Of a stretch of 64,000 bases of DNA, positions 41,099 through 52,112 are shown in pieces. The notes under the pieces are model-generated. The model was not told the DNA's origin and made no database searches. It worked only from the letters and a program-made list of their open reading frames with translations. Source of the stretch: Thereva unica (Eukaryota; Arthropoda; Insecta; Diptera; Therevidae); contig OX465282.1 in NCBI GenBank assembly GCA_949987705.1, positions 64,725,922 to 64,789,921 on the forward strand, read 5' to 3'. Position 1 is the stretch's first letter. The number at the start of each line of letters is the position of its first letter. The translations under genes and the position numbers were made by a program.

Positions 41099-41170
41099 TG
41101 AAACTAGTCACTAGATTTGACATTGGAAAAGGTCGACCCATTCAGACGTCAAATTTAGTGACCAGTTTCA
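41099..41170 (+). other. 72-bp hairpin
   Basis: Arms 41099-41121 (TGAAACTAGTCACTAG, TTTGAC) and 41148-41170 (GTCAAATTTAGTGACCAG, TTTCA) pair over 23 positions with two mismatches and a 26-base loop. Size and shape resemble a microRNA precursor, but conservation or expression cannot be judged here. Confidence 0.55.
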
Positions 41171-42327
41171 TGAGTTACATGGTGTATAACTTTTTCAATC
41201 AATATTTTGATAGCTTTTTAAAAGAAAACAGATTTATTATCATTGTCGATGGCTCGAGGTGTGGCCCGCTTTTCAGGTTAAAACAAACCGTATTCGCATG
41301 ATTGCATCCAATCATTATTGACATTCTATTTCGCAGCTAATCTTGAACAACGTTTGGAATGGAAAATGCCTCAGGCTTTTGAAAACGGTAATGACAATAA
41401 AGGGGCTGCAAGTTTGCAAATACGTTTGTACCTAGGCTCATTCCCAGCATCTACTTCTTCAAGAACTATCTCCCAGAACACATCTGTACCTATATCGTAT
41501 ATTTTTTATTTCGAAACGATGAAGATGGTTCCATTCCTCGATAAGTTCATCAACATCGATTCAAACGTTTATGAATTCCGAGGTTAAATATCTTTTATGT
41601 CGGATTTTATCTGCGTTGAAGCTGTGGAAGTAAGATTTTATTTTAGGAGAAAGACAACGTACTTTTGTCGCTTCAAATTTTTACAAGTGTCCTCTCAATT
41701 TACTCACTGACTGTAAGTGCTTAGGCCTCCTTAGGCCTAGTCAATCCATGATCAAATGTTTAATACAATACAATAAATTCTTATTTCCTGATATAAGGTC
41801 TGTTTATCGTCTATACAACAAAGTTTTGTATACATATTTATAGAAGAATTATATCAATCTGGTCACATTTTTCCGTATTTTACTTTGCTAGATTCTAGTT
41901 CAAAATATATCTAATAATACTAATATGATTCTAAAATTTCGAATCTTAGCATAAAATTACAACAAGTATTCACTAACAAACTTTAAGACCTGGAGGGAAG
42001 AATCATTGAAGAGATCAGCGTCTTTAGGCAACATAAATCAAACAATAGATGATATTCTCACAAGATACAGATAACATCCAATTGAGTGGTGAAAGCATCA
42101 CAACAATCCCAAAGAAACTTCTATCAAGTACAAAATGTGCTTGGGGCCTTTAATCACATATAAAAGAAAATGTGGGCTTCATTAGAAAACTACATCCTTA
42201 GTCTTCTTTTTCAACAGCTACCTGAAATTCAATCGTCGAGTCGTTTGCATTAAAAAAAATTTAGATAAGATGATAATAGTGGAAGTGAACATGCAGACGT
42301 AAACTCTAAAGTGGAGATGTTGTGACT
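41171..42327. other. unassigned sequence
   Basis: An open frame at 41318-41587 begins near a splice-acceptor-like CTATTTCGCAG (ending at 41336) but has no recognised domain. Otherwise nothing is supported. Confidence 0.25.
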
Positions 42328-42329
42328 GC

Positions 42330-42808
42330 AGGGGGCCTCGGTAGCCTAGGGGTAAGGCGCCTGACTACTATCCCAGAGGTCCCGGGTTCGAATCCCGGCC
42401 AGCTCCACGGTCCTTCGCCTTTTCCACTTTTCCACCCACATAACTTTCCTTCTTTCTTCTCCCCTCTTTACATTCCTGATTCCTCCTGTCATAGCCTTTG
42501 CTAGTCCTTCCCTACTCCACCAAGCGCATATCATCGGTTGTTTGAAGCGATTCAACTCGTTTCAGGAGGCATAACACTCCAGCGAGTTGTTTCTCAAATG
42601 CCCCGATGCCAGAGTCGCGAAATGGTTGGAAGTAGGTGGAATAAAAATATGTCGCGGCTAGGTTGTGGCAGCTCCTTCCTATGTTACTTCTCTCTCTCTA
42701 CTTCTCATCTTCCGGCTAGAGCTGCTGTTCGACATTCTATAGGAAAAAATAGATTGTCGAACAGTACAAAGGGGGCTTTCCCTAAGTCTATCACATAAAA
42801 AAAAATAT
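42330..42808 (+). mobile_element. nearly complete tRNA-derived SINE
   Basis: The head is tRNA-related: TAGCCTAGGGGTAAGGC (A-box-like), GGTTCGAATCC (a perfect B box) and CCAGCTCCACGG. The acceptor ends cannot pair, so it is not a functional tRNA gene. The body contains CTTTCCTTCTTTCTTC, TTTCAGGAGGCATAACACTC and GATGCCAGAGTCGCGAAATG. The tail is AGTACAAAGGGGG, CTAAGTCTATCACAT and an A-run. Fragments of the family occur at 10097-10195, 12605-12829, 13374-13648 and 51215-51540. Transcription would be by RNA polymerase III from the internal boxes. Confidence 0.9.
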
Positions 42809-42948
42809 ATAATTGATAATAATTAATAATTATAAACTACCATCTTAGGTTAGGTTTGGTTAGGTGAGATATGGCTGAGCTGCTGGTGCACTTAGGCAAA
42901 AGGGATGGGCTCGTTGTGATGCCGTTATGATCCCACTTTAACCCAATG

Positions 42949-43290
42949 TTAAAGTGTCGTTTCTTCGCTAAACCACCTCGAGGACGTAATGAATCTTCTT
43001 AGTTGCGGGATACCAAACTTCGGGGTTTCCGCAAGCGTGCTTAGGAAGGGTTCACCAATAGTGGTAAGTCTCCTTTTGCTTAGGGCTGGGCAGTGACAGA
43101 AAAGGTGTTTTACACTTTCCTCCTCGTCTATATTCTTACAGCTTCTACAGAAATCGTAGGTTCCGAGACCTAAGCGGGCCGCATGCGTCCCTATCAGACA
43201 GTGTCCGGTCAGCACTCCCACTGTAACTGAGAGGTCTCGTCTACCAAGGCTCAGCAGTGTGGTGGTGGGTGAGGCCTTCCTTATTGCCAT
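42949..43290 (-). pseudogene. LINE ORF2 C-terminal CCHC region
   Basis: A 113-codon minus-strand frame ends the LINE protein. It contains LSVTVGVLTGHCLIGTHAAR, GLGTYDFCRSCKNIDEEESV and KHLFCHCPALSKRRL. The TGH...LG....C..C...EE...HL.C.CP pattern is the C-terminal RNase H/zinc region of R1/LOA/Jockey proteins. The upstream RT domain is deleted. Confidence 0.8.
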
Positions 43291-43309
43291 TTTGTATCTA
43301 TTTACTTAT

Positions 43310-44231
43310 AGCAGCCCCAGGAGGTTACGCTGTTGCTGCGTCTAGCTGAATTAAACTCCTTTCTACACTCTTTGCGGAGTGTTTCAAGTTCTGGAGACCT
43401 TCATAGTAGTTTGGAAGCCTCTTTATGCGGTCTGTTCGGACAAGCTTTATTTAAGGCATAGGAGCATTGTTCTGTGGCTTAGGGGCTAGGTTCTTCGCGA
43501 TTAGCCTAGTATAGTAACCCCAATTTGTCTTTTTGAGGTTTTTATTTTGGGCGGGGTGGTTGAGATCTTCTTTCAGATGAAACTCTTGCGAGTTTGAGTC
43601 TTGCAGATGAAACTCTATAAACCTGTGGTCTGAGAAGGAGTGTTCCTTCAAGACCTTCCAGGCCAGAATTTGGTCGGAGTGACATTCCGAGACAAAGGTG
43701 ATGTCCACCACTTCCTACCTGTTTTTGTTACCATTCATTTCCCTTGTTACAGATTGTAAGCCTGGTGCCTAATAGGTAGTTAAAAATGACTGCACCTCGG
43801 TGTCCGTGCTGCCCCATTGTGTGTGGTATGCATTTGCATCGCCTCCCATAACCAGGACTGTGGTAGCACCGGTGTATCTTACCAGGTCCTGAATGGCCAT
43901 AAGAGGTAGAGGGCCCTCATCATCGTGGGCTACATAAAAAGAGGCCAACCTGAGTTTTTTCTGTTCCTAACTCTAGGTCGACTACCGTAAATTCTCCGTT
44001 ACTAAATGGAGGAAAGGTGTTAATGTCATTTTTGACGAGAATAGCTGTTCTGGATTTTCCCTTGCCTTTAGTATAAAAGAGATTAAAGAGCGGCCTTAAG
44101 CGACAGATCCTGTCACCAGTGATCCATGGCTCTTGGACTAGGGCAAAATTGATTTCGCCTGATGCCAGGCAAAGCAAAAGAGCAGCAGACGCCGCTTTAC
44201 AATGATGAAGGTTTATTTGTATTACCTTCAT
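43310..44231 (-). pseudogene. LINE endonuclease (R1/LOA type), frameshifted
   Basis: Blocks in order are IQINLHHCKAASAALLLCL and FALVQEPWITGDRICRL (with the catalytic glutamate of VQEPW), RTAILVKNDINTF, LVMGGDANAYHTQWGS (near 43830), EVVDITFVSE and EHSFSDHRFIEFHL (with the catalytic SDH). After this comes a linker, RTDRIKRLPNYYEGL. This is a nearly complete apurinic-type endonuclease domain. Frameshifts at about 43920 and 43715 disrupt it. The active-site residues remain visible, unlike in the other LINE copies here. Confidence 0.82.
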
Positions 44232-44607
44232 GATTTTGTTGGTTTATGACTTTGGAGACCTAGGACTGGAGATGTCCTCGTCGATGTCCGAGCTAAGAAG
44301 TGGGTGCATACTATTCATGGCTCTGCCCAGCTCCGAGTTTGACGAGGCGCCAGCTTCGCTCCGAGCTTCTGCTTCGCCGGTCGTCTGGCTGAGGCCGTGG
44401 TGCAGGGCGCCCAATTTGCTATGGCCTCTGTGGCTGTCAGCTTAATACTGCCTTGGTACCATCAAGGCATGAAGAGGGAGGTCCTGGGTTATCCCGCAGG
44501 ACCTCCATGGCAACTTTAACGAGGGCGACTTGCACCCACCGCTATTGATGCTTAGGGATCTTCCCGTACTCATCGTTCTCATCTAACACGCCGATTTCTT
44601 AGCGGTC

Positions 44608-44982
44608 CTACGCAACTTTTGCGAAGGAAATCGCTTTAGTTCCGTGCGTCTTCGACTTTTTTGGAACTGGATTGTGGGTGCTTGGTTCCTCCACAGATCG
44701 CTGGCGTTTAGAGGTTTGTTTATCTCTGGACAGTTTTAGGGTGATGTTTGGTATGACCTGCTTAGCCCAAGCAATGTCATCTTGGATTTTGGAGATCCTC
44801 CTTCGACACTTGGTCCTCCCCAATCGGGTTGGTAGCCAAACGGCGAAGGATCCGGCTAGCCAGGCGGCGTTCTTCGCGGCCTGCCTTTGCCGGGTCTTTG
44901 GCCCTTCCTCAGACCATTTGCTCCCCTGATCCCCCAGCAGCGACCGTGCCCGCAGGTGTACGCTGGGCAGCCACATTGCCAC
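44608..44982 (-). pseudogene. LINE ORF1 (gag-like) fragment
   Basis: A 124-codon minus-strand frame contains GPKTRQRQAAKNAAWLAGS, RRRISKIQDDIAWAKQ and ERQ-type basic, low-complexity text (SKRQRSVEEPSTHNPVPKKS). Basic, alanine- and proline-rich ORF1 proteins precede the endonuclease ORF in LOA/R1-like LINEs. No CCHC knuckle is seen in this part. The assignment rests on its position and orientation. Confidence 0.5.
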
Positions 44983-45614
44983 GAGGAGGAGCAGGGTTAC
45001 AAGTAGTTGCTTCTGAAGCCTTTTTTCGAAGAAGGGAGCTTGTGGTTTTCCTTGGTTTAGGTGGGATCGGGCGTACCGTAGCCCTTTTCCGCGGGATTTG
45101 TGGTCCCTTCCGGGTTTGGTTTAGGGGAACCGGGCCCCTTTTTTGTTTTTAGTTTTTGGATATTTATATTCATGTTTATTACTCCCACGACTAGCGGTGA
45201 AACGGGGTCCTCCGGGCAGAGATCTGCAGTACCCGGGTAAGACTAATTAGAACCGGAGATCGCCAGGTATTCGGAGCACACCGTTCACGACTGAGCTATC
45301 TTTACTGGGTCCTCAGCCAAGTTGCTCAACGGCACGGTTCGCATTACACCTTGATCCGACCCAGAGGACAGGGAGAGGAACGAGGCTCCCACGACGACTG
45401 TCTGCTACGTTCGAGAACGCATTGCCCAAGATGAACCAACATGAAGGACAGTCACGCATACAGGAGTTCGTCGTCGTCTTTCCTCAACTGCCATCTTAAT
45501 TGCTTTAATTTTATATGTATGTGCGTAATGCAAAAATTTAAAATCTTGAAAATGAGAAAACCGTTTTTATATTATATTATGATAAAAAGCGTGTATTTTA
45601 AGTATAGTTGTTTT

Positions 45615-47008
45615 CAAACCTCGTGACATCCCGCGCATCTTCCCCAGCTAAGCTCTTAAAAATGTTTAAAAGTTCAGACAAAAGCTTCAGTTAACTCCTC
45701 CTATCAAATCACTTGTTGCCATGTAATCAGTCGCGACTGCGTATTGCCAGCGAGCAATAATAACAAGAGTGATTAGGTGGAGCTCAAGGACAAGTAAAAG
45801 AGTTAAACATATGAAAGAAGAGATTGGAACTACCATTATTCAAAAAGTCCAAAAAAATATTAACAAATGCGCGATAGATATACATTTCATACAAAAAACA
45901 CAAGAGTATGAATGAAACAGAACATGTTGCTTGCTTCCCCTATTGGAATGTTTACATTCAAATGGAAGTCGAATTGGAACAGAGCACATGCAGCCGACTC
46001 TAATATGTTTATATGTATGCGTGGGCAAATTCTTGTTGGTACACATTGCGACTCTAAAACTTGGTTTTGTATTGTACATTAAAAACGCGGGAGTTTTGCA
46101 ATTCTTCCAGTGTTGAGCTAAATATTGGCTAAATTGGAAAATTGGCACTTCCCCTTCATTTTTTATCTTTCTTTCACACCCGTTGCGTGTAGTGTGAAAG
46201 CAATTCTGCCTCCTTTTATCATAGATATTACATCTTTGATATTTTGACTTTTTCACTCCTACTGAAATTTTTATCAGCTGATCTCAAGGGCATTGAAACA
46301 TTTTTGAAAATTTGTTCTAGCTCATCACTCTTATTATTATTGCTCGCTGGTATTGCTACCGGGAGGTGTATCTTTCTGGGACTTCAATGATTATTTAAAA
46401 AATTTACAAATTATGACTGAAAAACACCCGTTTTTATATATTTTTTTATTTTAAGGTTTTTATATTTTACACATATGCCACAGAAATAATTTGTAGTAAT
46501 TTCTACTAAAAAATACGATATTTGTGTTTTTATCACTTTGATTACTAGATTTTTGACATTTTCCGCCAGTCGCAAGCGCGCTTCTGCCTGGGGAGGTTGT
46601 GTTGCTTGCGGCTGCGGAGAACTCTCAATTTATGAATGAAAATGCTCATATCTTTAAAAGAAATTTTTCCAGCAATTCTTTTAATTTATTTTAAATTTAG
46701 GGATGAGAAATATTTAGCATATATTATAGTAAAATTATGTTTATTACAATGGATAAACTGCCTTTGTTGAGCAGGAGTTTTACATGTTTTTAAAAGCTCT
46801 GCTCAATACATATAAAGATTACTTAACTTTATTCATCCGGCATGCGCACATCCCTTCCCAAATTATTTTGTTGAGTTTTTTCTGCGTTTGTTGCCTTTTT
46901 AAGTTAAAAGAGGGGAAATGATAGAACAAAATTTATGAAATTGGGCAACGAGGTGCGCAGAACCCTTCAAATTATTTGTGTCACGGCGTTTGAAAACTTC
47001 TATACGTA
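45615..47008 (+). repeat. dispersed repeat of 2595-3352, copy 2, interrupted
   Basis: CAAACCTCGTGACATCCCG, GTTAACTCCTCCTATCAAAT, TTCAATGATTATTTAAAAAA and GAGGTGCGCAGAAC match copy 1 in the same orientation. The copy is split at 45747/46350 by a 602-bp insertion. It provides an internal control for that insertion's ends. Confidence 0.75.
45748..46349. mobile_element. 602-bp hAT-type MITE
   Basis: The left end CAGCGAGCAATAATAACAAG and the right end (reverse complement CAGCGAGCAATAATAATAAG) form terminal inverted repeats of about 27 bp of the CAG...CTG kind typical of hAT elements. GTATTGC is duplicated on both sides (45741-45747 and 46350-46356), and only one copy exists in the empty site near 2711-2725. 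Duplications in hAT are normally 8 bp; here 7 bp are visible. An internal 138-codon minus-strand frame (45840-46256) shows no transposase similarity. Confidence 0.85.
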
Positions 47009-48429
47009 ATCATTCTTTTACTTCCCACGGCAAGTCACGTTTTCATGATTAAAGTAGGCTCCAATACCCTAAAGCCTTCTCCTAAAAAATATTCCAATTT
47101 AACACGTTGAACTTTTAGCTCGAATTTTTATCATTAGGCTTAGTTAATTAGTTATATAACGATGAAGCTATGTGTACAAGTAAATACATGCATGTGTTAT
47201 ATTGATTGGAAAACGAAAAGCAGGAGTCACAATAAACATTGCGCGTCTATCAGGTTTTTTCGTAGTATCGATGGTAATGAAAAGTTACTTCATTAGTCGC
47301 CTGTGTCTTCTTTAAAATACAATCAATCATTTCGAAAGACCATTTCCTTAAAAAAGTAATAAATTTAAATAGGAAAAGGGTAACTATCATTAGCTCTTGA
47401 TACAAATCAGTACAAGTAGGCTTACAATGGGACACTTTGATAAACTGTGGTCACTACCTTTTCATGTTATTAAATATTTAATCGCATACATGGCTCGATA
47501 TCTGTTTGTAGAAGTATGCTGAACTTCACTTTGAAATAATATAGGACTTTTCCAGCAGCTACGGTAATGAAATGCCTGTGGCGTAATATTAAAATACCCA
47601 ACGGACCACATGATGTGCAGAAAGCAGAAAAAGGTTTGCATGTGATAAAGGCGGCCTGCGAAGGTGTGCTTGGAGAGCGAGTATTACTTCTATTTTTTTT
47701 TGAGGTTTAACTGATGACATTTTAAGAATGATGAACAACGTTCATTAAACCGAAATGTTACGAGCACGCAGAGGAAGCATTTCTCCTTTGTGGACTGTGT
47801 CAGGGAATTCCAACACATTTTAAATCATCGAAAAATTTAAATAACTTTCTTTATGCAGGCTCTCCTGACAGAAGTATAGCTTGTAATGTTCTTCGTCACG
47901 TAATCCAGGAAAGAAAAGAACTCAGAAGCTATCAACTGAACAACAGAAACAATTAATTTTTCAAGAGCTTTTCGTCTCGGTGAATAAAAGGCATAATTCG
48001 GTTACAACAGAAGCGATTAATTTACTTTTTTTTTTTTTTTCAGAAATATAGCTTCTGGTTTGTGAGATTAAATTGATTACAAATCTACATTCATGACTAT
48101 GTATAAATGTGTATAGTTACAAGCAAAAGTTAGAACTTATTGATTCGATTTCATAGGTGAACCTTGAAAGAATTGAATGATCCTATAATCTTTATGTAAC
48201 AAATAAAATAGTTCGAATTAATCCTGTCTTAAGACTTTATAAATAGATTTCTGCAACATTTATTGTAAACTCTTATCGCAGTAATATTGAAACAGTCTTT
48301 TATATTTTTAATACAGATAACAAATGGTTGTACAGGCGCTGGTAGTGAGTTACCACCCTTTCCTTCTATTGATACAGTGACAAGATACCCGGTCAATTTT
48401 CTGTATTCTTTCAGGGTCCGATATTTTTA
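47009..48429. other. unassigned AT-rich sequence
   Basis: Nothing recognised apart from low-complexity T tracts (48029-48042). Confidence 0.25.
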
Positions 48430-48770
48430 GGTTATTAAAACATTTTTATTAGCTCGCTGTCTTGTCTGTCTGTTTGTCCGGTACAAATCTTGCAATCGAT
48501 TTTTTGCAATCTTCTGGTTACGCGATCACCCTGAAATTTTGCACACAGCTTCAGCTCCGATGACAATGCAGTATGGTATATTCATTATATCGTTAGATCC
48601 TTGGAGCCGTCTCAAGAGGAAGGATTACTGTTTTCTTCACGGAACAAATTTTGAAATCGATTTTTCAAATACTTCCGGATATTCTATCATGCTGAAATTT
48701 TGCATACAGCTTTAGCTCAGATGACAATGCAATATGGTATACTCAATGTACCTATATTAGTCCAGTCAAA
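48430..48770 (+). repeat. two-unit repeat
   Basis: CTGAAATTTTGCA.ACAGCTT.AGCTC, GATGACAATGCA and TATGGTATA occur twice, near 48530-48600 and 48690-48765, about 160 bases apart. A TTTTTATTAGCTCGCTG and TGTCTGTCTG start precedes them. Such text is common at the ends of non-autonomous transposons, but no terminal structure was established. Confidence 0.55.
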
Positions 48771-49194
48771 TAAGGCAAAAAAAGGGGTCAACCTCGGAAT
48801 TTGAGGTAATAAGCTGAAAATTGGCATGAAGCTTTGTTTTGACATTTTACATGATGTGTCAAAAGTCACATATGATCTCGAGTCCGCGTCTTGAGATATT
48901 AGAGGTCAAAGGTCACAAAAATCAGCTTTTCGCAAATATCTCGTAAATTATCGACTTTACGCAAATTTTGGTTGAGTAAACTTTGTTCATTAGACAAATC
49001 TGCATAAAACTGTCTTGTACAGAATTTACGTAGAATCAATAGTTTTCGAGATATGGGGCTGAGAAAACTCGAGCATCGCGCTGCATTCTTTTCCTCACCA
49101 CCTTGGAAGTGGAACTCAAGCAGCCTTTTTGCATGGTATCCCCAGTAGGCCTAGTCCAAAGCTATGTGACGTAATTCAAAATTTAATATGGGCA
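48771..49194. other. unassigned sequence
   Basis: No gene. The text resembles dispersed-repeat sequence (TAAGCTGAAAATTGGCATG) but has no second copy here. Confidence 0.2.
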
Positions 49195-49435
49195 CCAGTA
49201 ACATAATGGAAATTAATACGGTAAATTTTTTAAAGTAAAATGAAAGATAAAAGTTTTAGATAATTACGATTGAGATTAAATCTATAGATATTTTTATATG
49301 AAGAAAGCAGTTAAATACAATCAAAAGCCATCTAAACGCTTTTCAGTAAAAGAGTAGTGAATAGAGTACTCACGAGTGCAAATAGTAAAAATGATCAGAA
49401 AAGAAACGCAGCTATTATTGAAATAAAACTCATAT
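49195..49435 (-). repeat. dispersed repeat of 39835-40310, inverted copy
   Basis: The reverse complement contains AATAGCTGCGTTTCTTTTCTG, ATTTTTACTATT and TTTACCGTATTAATTTCCAT, matching parts of 39835-40160. It is shorter than copy 1, with the middle missing. Confidence 0.5.
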
Positions 49436-51214
49436 AAAATAAATTTAGCTTACTTCTTCATTTTAATTTTCAGGAATTCAGGAATTTTTAATATAGCACG
49501 TTTTTATAACGAACTAAAAAGTATAAAATAATTGCTCCTAGCCCCATACAGATTTAGAACCTCAAACATATTCCTAACACCGTACAGATAGCCCTGAAAG
49601 TTTGTGATTGTGAATTTGTAATAGCTATAAAAAAATTTGTAAGATTTTAAACGAAAAAACGTGGTTAATTAGGTTAAATACTTTATTGAAAAAAGAAGGT
49701 AAAGTCTTTGTGAGATTGTGTAGGCAAAAAGGTGTCGGTTAAATGCAAATGCAAATGAAAAATGGAGGGAAAAGCAGTGTCAGTTTGACTTCTGGGTAGG
49801 ATGAGATGAACAGTGCTGCCAACCTACTTGCTTGCTGGCAGTAACTATACATCTTCATTAAAACTATCCTCGTTTTGGGTATTTAAATGGCCATTGGGTA
49901 AATACCCAATTTATATTAACTATTTTATTAAATTTTACCTTTCCACTGGGTATTTACCCGGTCAACATCACTATACACATCCACTTTTTAGAACTGATAA
50001 GGACGAATTTATGTCACCCTCTTCGTTGCCGTGTGTCAAAAGTATAATTAAAGAGACTTGCTTCCATACATCTTAGTCCCCAGACTTAATGATCAACTCG
50101 CTAAAAGAAAAAATATTACTGACGAGCCTTATTTTCTACTTATCTTCTGTTTAAAATGCCAGGTTATCATCCGCAGATTGAAGCCACTCTCTCATAAATT
50201 TACGCATGAATTGGAGGAATTCGCGTACAGGTTGGACTGTATACAACTCTTTCCACCACACAGATTACTTCCATATCCCTACTCAACAAAACTTCCTTTA
50301 GGACGTGAAAGAAAAGGCATAACCATAAGGACACAATGCCAAGGTTTTTGGTTTGGGTAAAAATCTTATGGTTCTTTGAAGGGTTGTGATGATCCCAACG
50401 AAATACATAAAGTTACTATAATAGCAAAAACTGCTATCTCAAAAATATTTTTTTCCTTCCCCAAACGAAAAATTATGATTTATGTGTTTCCAATTTTTTT
50501 TGTTCTCAGTTCAAGTTTTCGCTTTTCACAATAGGAAGGGCTGAACTCGATAATAGTGGATTCTGTAGATAAAAGGGCATTCTTAGCTTGTTTTTAAGTA
50601 ACTTGGTAAATGGCTTCCCGTTCCTGATAAAGCCAACAAACTAGACGGCTGCTGATGGAATATTGGGTGGGTGAATAGTAACGATTTCCGCGAAAAAAAT
50701 GGTTTGAAGAATTTTAAAGTTTCCATCTCGCTCAATGATCTCATCTTCTTTTATCCCGAATGATTATGGTTGGTTAATGTAATATGTTGGAGTGGCTGCC
50801 CTTAACAGCTCCATTTGTTGCAGTTTCGACTGTTCTCAACTTCTTTTAGTGCTTTTTCGGCCAATTTGCCTGAATAATAGAATGCAAAAACTCATTGCTT
50901 TTGAGCTGTATTAGTGAAAACTTCCAGGGCACAAGAGTTATTGTGAAATTGAGAAAACTTTTCTAGGTTAAATAAATTCAAGTTTTAATTAATTTATAGT
51001 TTTTGATTGTAAGATATAATCCTTTTTTAAAATGTCGAAGTAATTTATTAATCAATCAACAATATTTTATTAATTTAAATCCTTATTATCATACAAAAGG
51101 ACCGTTCTTTACATTTATTTTTTAAAGATTATATATTTCAAATGATGGCACACAACACATTCTGGAGTTCCAATTTCGGAAGACGTGTAAGAAACCATTT
51201 GGAGTGGTGTTTGG
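49436..51214. other. unassigned AT-rich sequence
   Basis: Open frames at 49813-50076 and 50058-50360 overlap and have no recognisable features. Nothing else is supported. Confidence 0.25.
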
Positions 51215-51540
51215 CAATGCTGGGCCTCGGTAGCCTAGGAAGTAAGGCCCCTGGCCACCATCCCAGGGGTCTCGGGTTCGATTCCGAGATGGTCCTCCTT
51301 TTCCACTTTCCCACCTACATAACTTTCCTTCTTTCTTCTTCCCTCTTTGCATTCCTGATTCCTCCTGCCATAGCCTTTCTTAGCCCTTGAGCGATAGCAT
51401 GTCACCTGTTGGTTGATGAGATTCAACTGGTTTCAGGAGATATAACACTCCAGCGAGTTGCTTCTTGATGCCCCGATGTCAGAGTCGCGACGGGAATGAT
51501 TGGGAGGCAGTGAAAAGGATGAAATTATTCCCACTATTTT
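51215..51540 (+). mobile_element. SINE, 3'-truncated
   Basis: GGGCCTCGGTAGCCTAGG, GGGTTCGATTCCGAG (a B box), CATAACTTTCCTTCTTTC, GGTTTCAGGAGATATAACAC and GATGTCAGAGTCGCGACGGG match 42330-42640 in order. The 3' third and tail are missing. Confidence 0.85.
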
Positions 51541-51689
51541 CACTCTAATTCAAAAAGTAGGTCCTTAAACTCCCTTTTTTGAACATTTTTAACATCTTCA
51601 AAGGTTCCTTAAAAATTTCATAGAACACTGCAAGACTCCAGCTACCTTGGTTTTCTTGCTATATTCACTTCAAAAATATCAGTATCACG

Positions 51690-52060
51690 GTTCCAAGATG
51701 GCGTCCATATTTTGCAATTATTTTCCCCGACGGCCGACGGCATGGATAGCAAATGAAAGAGTATGACAAATGCAATACAATTAGCTGTGTGGCGTCATTC
51801 CAAATTCAGAATGGCAGCAAACATAAAATGGCGGCCAACACAAAACCGGACATAACCGTCTCCTTTACATGCCACTCGGTAGGGGTATCATATGAAAGGG
51901 GGTGACAAATAGAATACCATTATCTGCGTCGCGTCATTCCAAATTCAAAATGACAGCCAATACAAAATAGGGGTTTACATTTTTCTTTGCATCGGCCTCG
52001 ATGTAAGTTATTTTGAATGAAATATGGCGGTCACTACGAAATAGCGGAAGACATAATAGA
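51690..52060 (+). repeat. 120-bp minisatellite, third locus
   Basis: CATTCCAAATTCAAAATG, GGGTATCATATGAAAGG, AATGGCGGCCAACACAAA and GCGGAAGACATAATAG match 16690-17130 in the same orientation (inverted relative to 7190-7800). About three degenerate units are present. A Helitron-type 5' start follows at 52113. Confidence 0.75.
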
Positions 52061-52112
52061 CATAGAAAATAAAAATATAGTTTAAAAACACTTAAAAATA
52101 CGCTTTTAACAA

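Larger units (their letters stand above)
42840..45440 (-). mobile_element. R1/LOA-type LINE with RT domain deleted
   Basis: On the minus strand the copy runs from a 5' leader (about 45440-44990) through ORF1 (44608-44982), endonuclease (43451-44231), a linker, and the C-terminal region (42949-43290) to a 3' end near 42840. Between about 43310 and 43400 the linker text passes directly into the C-terminal zinc-finger region, so the whole reverse transcriptase is missing. Several frameshifts occur. A TTAGGTTAGG-like tract (42846-42867) lies at the 3' end. Confidence 0.8.

Noticed and set aside
42330..42400. A tRNA gene with good A and B boxes.
   Set aside because: The 5' and 3' ends cannot form an acceptor stem, and the same text heads several SINE copies with a common body and tail.
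45840..46256. A 138-codon minus-strand frame as a transposase of the surrounding element.
   Set aside because: It lacks hAT motifs (no BED finger, no hATC block), and the element is only 602 bp. It is most likely a chance frame in a MITE.
49813..50360. Two overlapping plus-strand frames as a small gene.
   Set aside because: They overlap in different frames, show no recognisable sequence, and no second evidence supports them.
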